NCBI RefSeq assembly: GCF_009762325.1 | Contig: NZ_CP034348.1 | Span: forward strand, 1,122,501 to 1,186,500 | DNA: 64,000 nucleotides | Reading direction: 5' to 3' | Source: Roseovarius faecimaris | GTDB taxonomy: Bacteria; Pseudomonadota; Alphaproteobacteria; Rhodobacterales; Rhodobacteraceae | Part shown: positions 18,302 to 26,259 of the stretch, piece after piece | Position numbering within the stretch: the first letter of the stretch is position 1 | Layout: each line of letters opens with the position of its first letter | Program-made: the position numbers and the translations under genes | The notes under the pieces: generated by a model | What the model was told of the DNA's origin: nothing | Seen by the model: only the letters and a program-made list of their open reading frames with translations | Database searches by the model: none

Positions 18302-18934
18302 ATGAGGCCGCCGCGCAGCATGTGGAGCCTTGAGACGCTCGGGCGCGTGCGGCTGAGCCGGTATTTCTACATGCGCGATTTCCTTTATTCAGAGATCGGC
18401 AGTTTTCACCAGATCCCGAACATTCCCGAAGACCCTGACATGGCCATCGCCAATGGTCGTCGGCTTTGCGAAGAGCTGCTTGACCCGCTCACCGAAACTT
18501 TTGGACGCATCGCCGTCCGCTCGGGGTATCGCAGCCCCACGCTCAATCGGTTCGGCAATGAAAACAACCTCAACTGTGCCCGCAATGACGCAAATTACGG
18601 CCACCACATCTGGGACCGGCAAAGCCCGGACGGGGCCGGGGCGGGTAGCTCTCTGGTGATCCCGTGGTTTGCAGACAGGTACGCCCAGGGGCGCGACTGG
18701 CGCGATCTTGCCTGGTGGATCCATGATCACCTGCCGTATTCCGACCTGTGGTTCTTTGCCAAGCTCTGCGCCATGAACCTGAGCTGGCGCGAGCAGCCCC
18801 GGCGGACCATCTCCAGCTATATCGCGCCCAAGGGGATGTTGTTGAGATCCGGGGACGATCCGCACGAAGCGGCTGAGGCGCGCCGGTCACGCTATGCGGA
18901 TTTTCCGCCGTTCCGGGGGCTTGATCTGCCCTAG
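18302..18934 (+). CDS. M15-like peptidase-domain protein
   Basis: A 210-residue protein with features of the D-Ala-D-Ala carboxypeptidase M15/hedgehog fold: GRIAVRSGYRSPTLNRFGN and the His-containing NYGHHIWDRQSPDGAGAGSS, then a WWIHDHLPYSDLWFF block. It has no obvious signal peptide. Its sequence block is one I associate with conserved Rhodobacteraceae hypotheticals. The zinc-ligand set of active M15 enzymes cannot be confirmed by eye, so enzyme activity is uncertain. It follows the hydrolase pair closely. Confidence 0.68.
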   Translation: MRPPRSMWSLETLGRVRLSRYFYMRDFLYSEIGSFHQIPNIPEDPDMAIANGRRLCEELLDPLTETFGRIAVRSGYRSPTLNRFGNENNLNCARNDANYGHHIWDRQSPDGAGAGSSLVIPWFADRYAQGRDWRDLAWWIHDHLPYSDLWFFAKLCAMNLSWREQPRRTISSYIAPKGMLLRSGDDPHEAAEARRSRYADFPPFRGLDLP

Positions 18935-19005
18935 GCCATTGACCCGCGCCGCCTCTGTGGCATGCTGAGCAAAAAAAGCAGAGCAGGCAAAGGATATCGG
19001 GCAGC

Positions 19006-19731
19006 ATGAACGAACCATTGGTGTTTTTGCCGGGCATGATGTGCGATGCGCGGGTGTTCGGGCCGCAGCTGGCCGCGCTCAGCCCCCATTACACGCTGAC
19101 TGTTGCCCCCATCACCGGCGGCGACCGGATCGAAGAAATCGCCTCTCGCCTGCTGGATAATCTGCCCCGCAAATTTGCCCTGGCCGGGCTGAGCATGGGC
19201 GGGTGTGTGGCGATGGAAATCCTGCGCCGTGCCCCTGACCGGCTGACGCGGATCGCGCTGATGGACACCAACGCGCTTGCCGAGACGCCGCAATCGGCGG
19301 CCAATTATGAACCGATGATCATCAAGGTCCGCTCAGGCCGTCTGGCCGAGGCGGTGCCGGACTTCCTGCCGCCGGACAATATCTCGTCCACCTACCGCAA
19401 CGAAATCATGGCGCTGGTGCAGGACATGGCGGAAAACCTGGGCGCGGACACCGTCATCCGACAGGCCCGTGCGCTGCAACGCAGGCGAGATCAACAGCCT
19501 GCGCTGCGGCGGTGCAAAATCCCGGCGCTGGTGCTGTGTGGCTCCGAAGACAGGCTGACACCGGTCAAGCGGCACCGGTTCATGGCCGAGCTGATCCCAT
19601 ATGCCGAACTGAAGGTGATCGACGGGGCCGGACATCTGCCGACACTCGAACAGCCCGACGCGACAACGCAGGCCATTCTGGATTGGATGAAACAGCCGTT
19701 CGTTCTGCAAACCCCTGCAATCACGGGCTGA
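19006..19731 (+). CDS. Alpha/beta hydrolase
   Basis: A 241-residue alpha/beta hydrolase with FLPGMMCDARVFGPQ (oxyanion strand), nucleophile S63 in LAGLSMGGCVAME, CGSEDRLTPVKRH (acid) and DGAGHLPTLEQPD (histidine). This pattern is common among small esterases and dienelactone or lactonase-like hydrolases in Rhodobacterales. There is no signal peptide. A strong palindrome lies 19 bases after the stop. The substrate is unknown. Confidence 0.87.
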   Translation: MNEPLVFLPGMMCDARVFGPQLAALSPHYTLTVAPITGGDRIEEIASRLLDNLPRKFALAGLSMGGCVAMEILRRAPDRLTRIALMDTNALAETPQSAANYEPMIIKVRSGRLAEAVPDFLPPDNISSTYRNEIMALVQDMAENLGADTVIRQARALQRRRDQQPALRRCKIPALVLCGSEDRLTPVKRHRFMAELIPYAELKVIDGAGHLPTLEQPDATTQAILDWMKQPFVLQTPAITG

Positions 19732-19749
19732 TCGTTACGACCTGGCACA

Positions 19750-19771
19750 AGAAAATTCGTACGAATTTTCT
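19750..19771. terminator. 22-base perfect AT-rich palindrome between convergent genes
   Basis: The core GAAAATTCGTACGAATTTTC at 19751-19770 is a perfect palindrome, extended by one further pair on each side. It lies between the hydrolase stop (19731) and the phaZ stop (19801). As RNA either strand would fold into a hairpin ending in a T-rich arm, so a bidirectional terminator is the simplest reading. Confidence 0.5.
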
Positions 19772-19800
19772 CAATGCGCCCGGGGTCGATGTTGTGCGGT

Positions 19801-21108
19801 TCAGGCCGCGGCGTTCTTGTTTGCGGGTTTGCCCGGCTTGGCCTTGCGCGGCGCCGTGCGGTTGCGCGGGGCAGGGGCCTCGGAATTGGCGTCGATAAAC
19901 TCCAGCACCAGCGGGCGGATGTTGTTGCGCCAGCTGCGTCCGGCGAAAATCCCGTAGTGACCGGCCTCAGGCTCGATATAGCTGGCCTTCTTGCTGTCGG
20001 GCAGGCCGGTGCAAAGGTCAAGCGCGGCAACGCATTGACCCGGGGCCGAGATGTCATCTTTGCCGCCTTCGACGGTTTTCACTGCGACATTGGTGATCGC
20101 TCCGATATCGACCTTGTGGCCATCGACCACAAACTCGTTGCGGGCGATCTCAAGCCCCTTGAAGATACGTTCCACCGTCGACAGGTAGAATTCGGCCGGC
20201 ATGTCCATCACCGCAAGATATTCGTCATAGAACTTGTTGTGCGGGTCATGGTCGCTGGCGTCGCCCTGGGCGACCCGGCTGATCTGATCGACGAAGGCCT
20301 TCGTATGCCTGTCGGCGTTCATCGACATGAATGAGGCCAGTTGCAGCAGGCCCGGATAAACCTTGCGGCCCGCGCCCTTGTATTTGAAGCCAACGCGTTG
20401 AATCATCGTCTCTTCGAGCTGACCCATGGTCACGCGGCGGCCGAAATCGGTCACGTCGGTGGGGGTGGCGTCGGGGTCGATCGGACCGCCGATCAGGGTC
20501 AGCGAGCGCGGCTGCGCATCGGGGTCAAGCTCGGCCAGGTAGGCGGTGGCAGCAAGCGTCAGCGGCGCAGGCTGGCAAACGGCGATCACATGCAGATCCG
20601 AGCCCAGCTCGCGCATGAACTCCATCAGGTAAAGGGTGTAATCCTCGACATCGAACTTGCCTTCGCTCACCGGGATGTCGCGGGCATTGTGCCAGTCGGT
20701 CACATAGACCTCGCAATCGGGCAGAAGAGAGCGCACGGTCGAGCGCAGGAGCGTGGCGTAGTGGCCTGACATCGGAGCCACCAGCAGAACGCGGCGGTCC
20801 ATATCCGCACGGCCCTGAACGTCGAAATGAATGAGATCACCAAAGGGGCGCTCCAGCACGGGTTCGATCTTGATCAGGTGATCACGGCCGTCTTCGCCGG
20901 TGATTGATTCGATGCCCCAGTCGGGCTTGATGATCATCCGCTGAAAGGTGCGTTCCGTGACCTCACCCCACGCCGCCATCCACTGAAAAGCGGGGTTTGG
21001 CACCATGCTGAAAATTGGGTAAGATGCCATGGAAAGGGCCGTTGCGCCCAACCATTGATTGGTGTTTCGGAGGGTTTCCATCAGGTCGTAAGTTGCCATG
21101 TACCGCAT
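19801..21108 (-). CDS. phaZ: Intracellular polyhydroxybutyrate depolymerase
   Basis: A 435-residue PhaZ1-type depolymerase that releases 3-hydroxybutyrate units from granules. It begins YDLMETLRNTNQWLGATALS, and the lipase-like box has the cysteine nucleophile in HVIAVCQPAPLTLAA. GHYGIFAGRSWRNNIRPLV near the C terminus carries the likely histidine. The Lys/Pro/Arg-rich tail is usual. The ATG at 21108 is preferred to 21111 or a longer start because AAGGAG lies 6 bases before it. The gene is divergent from phaC, and a PhaR-type site lies between them. Confidence 0.94.
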   Translation of the reverse strand: MRYMATYDLMETLRNTNQWLGATALSMASYPIFSMVPNPAFQWMAAWGEVTERTFQRMIIKPDWGIESITGEDGRDHLIKIEPVLERPFGDLIHFDVQGRADMDRRVLLVAPMSGHYATLLRSTVRSLLPDCEVYVTDWHNARDIPVSEGKFDVEDYTLYLMEFMRELGSDLHVIAVCQPAPLTLAATAYLAELDPDAQPRSLTLIGGPIDPDATPTDVTDFGRRVTMGQLEETMIQRVGFKYKGAGRKVYPGLLQLASFMSMNADRHTKAFVDQISRVAQGDASDHDPHNKFYDEYLAVMDMPAEFYLSTVERIFKGLEIARNEFVVDGHKVDIGAITNVAVKTVEGGKDDISAPGQCVAALDLCTGLPDSKKASYIEPEAGHYGIFAGRSWRNNIRPLVLEFIDANSEAPAPRNRTAPRKAKPGKPANKNAAA

Positions 21109-21180
21109 CATCGTCTCCTTTTTGGCCGCGCAGGCCTGGTCGCTTTCGTCGCATGGCCCCTCCTGACCACCAACGTTATG

Positions 21181-21191
21181 CTGCATAGCAG
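21181..21191. promoter_or_regulatory. PhaR-type operator between phaZ and phaC
   Basis: CTGC-ATA-GCAG is an exact CTGC-N3-GCAG site, 24 bases before the phaC start and 73 bases before phaZ. It matches the sites in front of phaP and phaR in this window. Confidence 0.6.
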
Positions 21192-21214
21192 AAACTTAAA
21201 GGGAAAACTCTTTC

Positions 21215-23014
21215 ATGGCAACGCAAGAGGATGTCGCAGTACAAGATTTTCAGAAATTGAATGAAAATCTCGTTAAGGTTGAGGAGCTCTCTCAGCGCCT
21301 GATCAAGGCGTTGACGGCAAGAAACCCTCCCAAACCAACGCTTTCCGCGCCCTCGCAGGATTTGTTCGCGAAGGCGACCGCATCTTATATGAGCGAATTT
21401 CTGGAAAATCCTGGCAAGCTCTATGAAAGCCAGCTTGAATATTGGGGCAAGTCGGTGCGCCATTTCCTGGAAGCCCAGCAGGCGATGCTGCAAGGCGGCG
21501 AACTGGAAGAAGACGAAGACGACCCGCTGGCCCGCGACAGCCGTTTCGCCAACCCGATGTGGAAGACCAACCCGTATTTCCACTGGATCAAGCAGCAATA
21601 TGCGCTCAATGCCAAGGCTATCGCGCAAGCCGTGGAAGAGGTCGACGATCTGGACAGCAAGGAAAAGGCGCGCCTGCGCTATTTCTCGCAGCAGATCATC
21701 GACATGATGGCGCCCACCAATTTCCTCGGCACCAACCCGGACGCTCTGGAGCGCGCGCTTGAGACCGAGGGCGAAAGCCTGGTGAAAGGGCTGGAGAACC
21801 TGGTTGCCGACCTTGAGGCCAATGATGGCGAAATGGTTGTGCGCCTCGCGGATGAATCCGCCTTCCAGATCGGTGAGAATGTTGCCACCACGCCCGGCGA
21901 GGTGGTGTTCCGCAACCGCATGATGGAGCTGATCCAGTACACGCCGAGCACCGAAAAAGTGCATAGCGTCCCGGTGGTGATCTTTCCGCCCTGGATCAAC
22001 AAATATTACATCATGGATCTCAAGGAACAGAACAGCCTGATCAAGTGGATCGTCGATCAGGGCTACACGCTGTTTGTCGTCTCCTGGATCAACCCTGACC
22101 GCAGCCATGCGGATGTGGGCATGTCCGATTACATCGAAGACGGGTTTTTGACCGCGATCGACGTCGCCAAGTCGATCACCAAGCAGAAACAGGTCAACGC
22201 GGTCGGCTATTGCATCGCCGGAACGACTCTGCACCTCGCTCTGGCGCTGATGAAAAAGCGGGGCGACAAGTCGATCAAATCGGCGACCTTCTTCACCACC
22301 CTGACGGATTTCTCGGATCAGGGGGAGTTCGTGCCCTTCCTGCAGGATGATTTCATCAACGGGATCGAAGAGGAAGTGGCAACCCAAGGCGTGCTGCGCT
22401 CGTTCATCCTGGGGCGGACCATGTCCTTCCTGCGCTCCAATGACCTGATCTATAAGCCGGCGATCAAAAGCTACATGATGGGCGAAACACCCCCGGCCTT
22501 CGATCTGCTCTACTGGAACGGCGATGGCTCGAACCTGCCGGCCAAGATGGCCCTCGATTATCTGCGCGGGCTTTGCCAGCAGAACCTCTTTGTCACCGAC
22601 GGGATCGAGATGTGTGGCGAGACATTGCATATCTCGGACGTGAACGTGCCGATCATGGCCGTCACCTGCGAAACCGATCACATTGCGCGGTGGAAAGACT
22701 GCTATCGCGGCTTCAAGATGACGGGCTCCAAGGACCGTTCCTTTATCGTGTCCGAATCCGGTCATATCGCGGGCATCGTCAACCCGCCGTCCAAGAAGAA
22801 ATACGGCTATTACACCAATGAGGATCTCAGCGGCGACGCCGAGGCCTGGATCGACGGCGCGACAGAGCATGAAGGCTCCTGGTGGCCGCATTGGGAAAGC
22901 TGGCTGAGCAAGCGCTCGGGCAAGATGGTCGAGGCACGAGAACCCGGTGATTCTACGCATAAACCCATCGCTCCGGCCCCGGGAACCTATGTGCGCAAGA
23001 AGGCAAGTGTCTGA
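21215..23014 (+). CDS. phaC: Class I poly(3-hydroxybutyrate) synthase
   Basis: A 599-residue class I PHA synthase that polymerises 3-hydroxybutyryl-CoA on granules. The catalytic cysteine is C333 in VGYCIAGTT, the synthase lipase-like box. The acid is in VTCETDHIARW and the histidine in SESGHIAGIVNPP. VVIFPPWINKYYIMDL and FVVSWINPDRSHADV are hallmark blocks. AAAGGGAA precedes the ATG. A PhaR-type site overlaps the expected promoter region. Confidence 0.97.
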   Translation: MATQEDVAVQDFQKLNENLVKVEELSQRLIKALTARNPPKPTLSAPSQDLFAKATASYMSEFLENPGKLYESQLEYWGKSVRHFLEAQQAMLQGGELEEDEDDPLARDSRFANPMWKTNPYFHWIKQQYALNAKAIAQAVEEVDDLDSKEKARLRYFSQQIIDMMAPTNFLGTNPDALERALETEGESLVKGLENLVADLEANDGEMVVRLADESAFQIGENVATTPGEVVFRNRMMELIQYTPSTEKVHSVPVVIFPPWINKYYIMDLKEQNSLIKWIVDQGYTLFVVSWINPDRSHADVGMSDYIEDGFLTAIDVAKSITKQKQVNAVGYCIAGTTLHLALALMKKRGDKSIKSATFFTTLTDFSDQGEFVPFLQDDFINGIEEEVATQGVLRSFILGRTMSFLRSNDLIYKPAIKSYMMGETPPAFDLLYWNGDGSNLPAKMALDYLRGLCQQNLFVTDGIEMCGETLHISDVNVPIMAVTCETDHIARWKDCYRGFKMTGSKDRSFIVSESGHIAGIVNPPSKKKYGYYTNEDLSGDAEAWIDGATEHEGSWWPHWESWLSKRSGKMVEAREPGDSTHKPIAPAPGTYVRKKASV

Positions 23015-23048
23015 ATCAATGTGATTTCCTGGCTTTGTGAAAATTTTG

Positions 23049-23059
23049 CTGCAGTGCAG
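23049..23059. promoter_or_regulatory. PhaR-type operator 1 before phaP
   Basis: CTGC-AGT-GCAG is an exact CTGC-N3-GCAG match, 10 bases upstream of the predicted phaP -35 element. Confidence 0.65.
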
Positions 23060-23068
23060 AAAAAATAC

Positions 23069-23097
23069 TTGAAATGCCGCAGTGCAGCATGTATATA
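23069..23097 (+). promoter_or_regulatory. Strong phaP promoter
   Basis: TTGAAA (23069-23074) and TATATA (23092-23097) are 17 bases apart, an almost ideal sigma-70 promoter for this G+C-rich genome. A PhaR-type half-degenerate site lies in the spacer, where a bound protein would block polymerase. Confidence 0.65.
23077..23087. promoter_or_regulatory. PhaR-type operator 2 inside the phaP promoter
   Basis: CCGC-AGT-GCAG differs from CTGC-N3-GCAG at one base, sits 28 bases after operator 1, and lies between the -35 and -10 elements. Confidence 0.55.
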
Positions 23098-23161
23098 GTT
23101 TGCAGACGCAGAAAGCAGCGACCCTCGCTGATCACGCAAAGCCAAGTAAAGGAATTGATCC

Positions 23162-23611
23162 ATGGCCAAAGCACAAGACATGAACACCGTCCTGAAAGAC
23201 ATCATGGGCGCATTCCCGGTTGACACCAAAGCAATGGAAGAAGCCTTCCAGAACCAAGCCGCTCTGAACGAAAAGCTGTCGGGCGTCGCCCTGGCCGCTG
23301 CTGAGAAATCGGCCGAGATTTCGAACAAGTGGACCAAAGAGACCCTGGCCAAGCTGAACGACATGACCAAAGTCAAAGCCGAGCCCGCCGACTACGCCAA
23401 AGCCATGACCGATTTCGCATCGGCCAGCGCTGAAGTGGCCGCCGAGAACATGGCTGCCTTCGCTGAAGTCGCCAAAAAAGTTCAAATGGACACCGTCGAG
23501 CTGATGATGGCCGCTGGCAAAGACCTGCAAAACGACGCAGCTGCCGCTGTCAAGAAAGCCACCGACGAGGTTACTGCCGCTGCCAAGAAAGCAACCGCAG
23601 CTGCCAAGTAA
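23162..23611 (+). CDS. phaP: Phasin (PHB granule-associated protein)
   Basis: A 149-residue helical phasin rich in Ala and Lys, with the Phasin_2 pattern (DIMGAFPVDTKAMEEAFQNQ, then ALNEKLSGVALAAAEKSAEI and AEVAAENMAAFAEVAKKVQM) and a C-terminal AAKKATAAAK tail. Phasins coat PHB granules and limit their size. Codon use is strongly biased, as in highly expressed genes. Expression is expected to rise when PhaR moves from the phaP operators to nascent granules. A strong terminator ends the transcript. Confidence 0.93.
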   Translation: MAKAQDMNTVLKDIMGAFPVDTKAMEEAFQNQAALNEKLSGVALAAAEKSAEISNKWTKETLAKLNDMTKVKAEPADYAKAMTDFASASAEVAAENMAAFAEVAKKVQMDTVELMMAAGKDLQNDAAAAVKKATDEVTAAAKKATAAAK

Positions 23612-23654
23612 TTGAGCGATAGGGTCCGCTCCCTCCCTTCGGACCTCTCCTCAT

Positions 23655-23681
23655 AAAGAGCGAGCCAACGGCTCGCTCTTT
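23655..23681 (+). terminator. Rho-independent terminator of phaP
   Basis: AAAGAGCGAGCC at 23655-23666 pairs with GGCTCGCTCTTT at 23670-23681 (12 base pairs, 3-base loop), followed by TCTTTTC. It separates phaP from phaR, which has its own operator. Confidence 0.88.
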
Positions 23682-23705
23682 TCTTTTCTGCGCCGTGGCA
23701 TTAAG

Positions 23706-23716
23706 CTGCACTGCAG
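23706..23716. promoter_or_regulatory. PhaR-type operator before phaR
   Basis: CTGC-ACT-GCAG is an exact CTGC-N3-GCAG site, 29 bases upstream of the phaR start, consistent with autoregulation. Confidence 0.65.
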
Positions 23717-23744
23717 CGATGCCGATGTCTGGGAGGAACGCACC

Positions 23745-24311
23745 GTGGCTGACACCAACAAACCCCTGCTGATCAAGCGATATGCCAGCCGCCGGTTGTA
23801 CAACACCGAGACGTCCGATTACGTGACGCTCGACGACATTGCCGAATTCATTCGCGAGGGGCGCGAAGTCCAGATCATCGACCTGAAATCCGGCGATGAC
23901 CTGACACGGCAATATCTTCTGCAGATCATCGCCGAACATGAAAGCCGCGGAGAAAGTGTATTGCCGATCAGTGTCCTGACGGATTTGGTGCGCAGCTACT
24001 CGACACAGGCCACCTCGATGGTGCCCGACTTTCTGGCGGCTTCTTTCGAGATGCTCCAGAAAAGTCAGAGCCAGATGATGGAAAACATGGCCAAGGCCAA
24101 CCCGCTGGCCGGTCTGCCCGGGATGGATGCCATGCGCGCCCAGCAAGAGGCGTTTCTGAAGGCGATGACAGGCGGCATGGGCGCAGCCGGTGGCCAAGAG
24201 GGTAGTGCTGAAGCGCCCCCCGCCGCGGATGCCGATGACGCCGAAGGCCTCGACGATATCAAGAAACAGCTCGCCGATCTTCAGGATAAGCTGTCGAAAC
24301 TGGGCAAGTAA
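23745..24311 (+). CDS. phaR: PHB synthesis repressor PhaR
   Basis: A 188-residue PhaR that represses phaP and is titrated by PHB granules. The DNA-binding domain is LLIKRYASRRLYNTETSDYV, then TLDDIAEFIREGREVQIID. The PHB accumulation domain follows, then a Met/Gln-rich stretch (EMLQKSQSQMMENMAKANPL) and a C-terminal acidic coiled coil. The start is GTG with GGAGGAA before it. The 11-base operator just upstream supports self-control. Confidence 0.94.
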   Translation: MADTNKPLLIKRYASRRLYNTETSDYVTLDDIAEFIREGREVQIIDLKSGDDLTRQYLLQIIAEHESRGESVLPISVLTDLVRSYSTQATSMVPDFLAASFEMLQKSQSQMMENMAKANPLAGLPGMDAMRAQQEAFLKAMTGGMGAAGGQEGSAEAPPAADADDAEGLDDIKKQLADLQDKLSKLGK

Positions 24312-24317
24312 CCCGCG

Positions 24318-25283
24318 ATGGTCGATAGTCCCGGCCGGATAACCCTCTGGGGCATCGAGGTTTTCATGGCCGCCGCCGATGAGCGGTCAATCTCTGCCGC
24401 CGCCAAGCGACTGGGGGCCAGCCCGTCCGCCGTCAGCCAGCAACTCACCAATCTCGAAGGCGCCGTTGGCGCGACGCTGCTGCAACGCAACGCGCGGCCC
24501 ATCCGCCTGACCCCTGCGGGCGAGATCATGCATCGCCGGGCGCAAACCATCCTGAACGAGGCGACCCAGGCGCGGGCTGAATTGGCCATGGCGAACCTGT
24601 CGGCGCTCACCCGTTTCCGCCTCGGCATGATCGAAGATCTGGAGGCCGATGTGACGCCTCAGCTCCTTACCCATATGGCGGGCGAGTTGAAGGGGTGCCA
24701 GTTCCTCCTGGAAACCGGGGCCAGCCACTATCTCTATGATCAGCTCGACGCCCGCGCGCTTGACGTGATCGTCGCTGCCGAGCTTGGTGCCGAAAGCGAC
24801 TGGGTCGAGGTGCACCCGCTGATGCGCGAGGGTTTCATCGTGGCCGCGCCCAAGGGCAAGATCCACCGTGATGGCGATATCCTGCGCCAGCTCAAGCGCA
24901 TGCCGATGGTGCAATATACCCAGCGGCATTACATGGGGCGGCTGGTCAACGCGCATCTCGCGCGCCAGAACCTGACCCTGACCCACCGTTTTGAGATCGA
25001 CAGCTATCATGCCATCCTGGCGCTTGTCGGGCAGGGCACCGGCTGGACAATCCTGACGCCGCTGGCCCTCATGCGGGCCCGTCGGTTTGCCGATCAGATC
25101 GACGTGATGGATCTTCCGTTCGAGCCCCTGACGCGCACCATTTCGCTTACCGCGCGCAAGGGTATCCTGCAGGACATGCCCGCGCGGGTCGCCGCGACGC
25201 TGCGGCCGATCCTGCAGGAAACCATCGTCGAGCCCGCCCTCGCGCAGCACCCGTTCCTGCGCGGCAGCCTCACCGTTTTCTGA
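24318..25283 (+). CDS. LysR-family transcriptional regulator
   Basis: A 321-residue LysR regulator with an N-terminal winged HTH (GIEVFMAAADERSISAAAKR, then LGASPSAVSQQLTNLE) and a two-lobed effector domain. It starts 7 bases after phaR with only a weak Shine-Dalgarno and probably shares its transcript. The target and effector are unknown. A role in PHB metabolism is only suggested by position. It converges with the class IV aminotransferase gene. Confidence 0.9.
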   Translation: MVDSPGRITLWGIEVFMAAADERSISAAAKRLGASPSAVSQQLTNLEGAVGATLLQRNARPIRLTPAGEIMHRRAQTILNEATQARAELAMANLSALTRFRLGMIEDLEADVTPQLLTHMAGELKGCQFLLETGASHYLYDQLDARALDVIVAAELGAESDWVEVHPLMREGFIVAAPKGKIHRDGDILRQLKRMPMVQYTQRHYMGRLVNAHLARQNLTLTHRFEIDSYHAILALVGQGTGWTILTPLALMRARRFADQIDVMDLPFEPLTRTISLTARKGILQDMPARVAATLRPILQETIVEPALAQHPFLRGSLTVF

Positions 25284-25319
25284 CAGCGATTGTTCCTGAA
25301 ATGTCAGCAAATCAGATGT

Positions 25320-26228
25320 TTACACGGCGCTTTTCACCTTGGTGAGATACCTGCTGTCCTGCATCAGCGCCCAGTAAGCCTGCCGCAAGCGCAACGCCTG
25401 CGCCCCCGCCGCGCCATTGGAAAACTGCCGGTCATTGATCCGTGCCACCGGGATGACCCCACCGCCTGAGCTCGACAGGAACACCTCGTCGGCTTCCATC
25501 AGCTCCGCGACCGGAAGCGTGCGTTCTTCCACCGAAAACCCCTGCGCCTCGGCCAGTTCCAAAACTGTGCGCCGGGTGATCCCGTGCAACACGCCGCGCT
25601 CCGGTGTGATCACGCGATTGCCCTTCAGGGCAAAGACGTTGAACCCCGGACCCTCGGTCACATTTCCCGCATGATCGGGGAGCAGCACGGTTTCAAACCC
25701 GGCGGCCTTCGCGGCGAACAGCCCTTGGGTGAAATCGCCCCAATGGTAGTTTTTCACCAGAGGGTTCACGCTGTCTTCGGGGATGCGCCGCACCGTATCA
25801 GGCAGCATCACCGCGACGCCTGCCTCAGCGATCTCGGGCTTGACCACATGCACGTAAGGCACGCACCAGGCATAGAAATGGTTGGCGCAATCGCGCGGGT
25901 CGCGACTGCCGGGAATGATCGGTACACCCCGCGCGGCCACCATCGCCACATAGGCGGCATCAAGGCCCGACCCTGCCACCATGTCGTGCAGCGCGCTCTC
26001 GATTGCCGCGCGATCCATGCCGACATCCATATGGCAGGCTGTCATCGACGCCTCGAACCGGTCGAGATAATCGCCCAGGCGGAAAAAGGCCCGGTTCCAG
26101 ACCGGCACCACGTCATAGGTCACGTCCGAATGGGTCAGCGCCCAGTCGGTGACGCCGATTTTCGCCTCATGGATCGGAACAATATCGCCCCGTATCCACG
26201 CGGCGCCCTTGGAGAAATCCTTGCTCAT
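25320..26228 (-). CDS. Class IV aminotransferase (branched-chain or D-amino acid type)
   Basis: A 302-residue fold-type IV PLP enzyme. The PLP lysine is K159 in NPLVKNYHWGDFTQG, and EVFLSSSGGGVIPVARINDRQF is the phosphate-binding region. The length and motifs fit the group containing branched-chain and D-amino-acid transaminases and omega-transaminases; the precise substrate cannot be set by eye. It follows the DegT-type gene by 31 bases on the same strand, so the two likely form an operon. Confidence 0.87.
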   Translation of the reverse strand: MSKDFSKGAAWIRGDIVPIHEAKIGVTDWALTHSDVTYDVVPVWNRAFFRLGDYLDRFEASMTACHMDVGMDRAAIESALHDMVAGSGLDAAYVAMVAARGVPIIPGSRDPRDCANHFYAWCVPYVHVVKPEIAEAGVAVMLPDTVRRIPEDSVNPLVKNYHWGDFTQGLFAAKAAGFETVLLPDHAGNVTEGPGFNVFALKGNRVITPERGVLHGITRRTVLELAEAQGFSVEERTLPVAELMEADEVFLSSSGGGVIPVARINDRQFSNGAAGAQALRLRQAYWALMQDSRYLTKVKSAV

Positions 26229-26259
26229 GCGCCCATCAAGCGGGCAGGGCGCTCTGGCG

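Noticed and set aside
21176..22960. 594-codon open frame antisense to phaC
   Set aside because: It is a shadow of phaC, with the same bias effect; no domain or ribosome binding site supports it.
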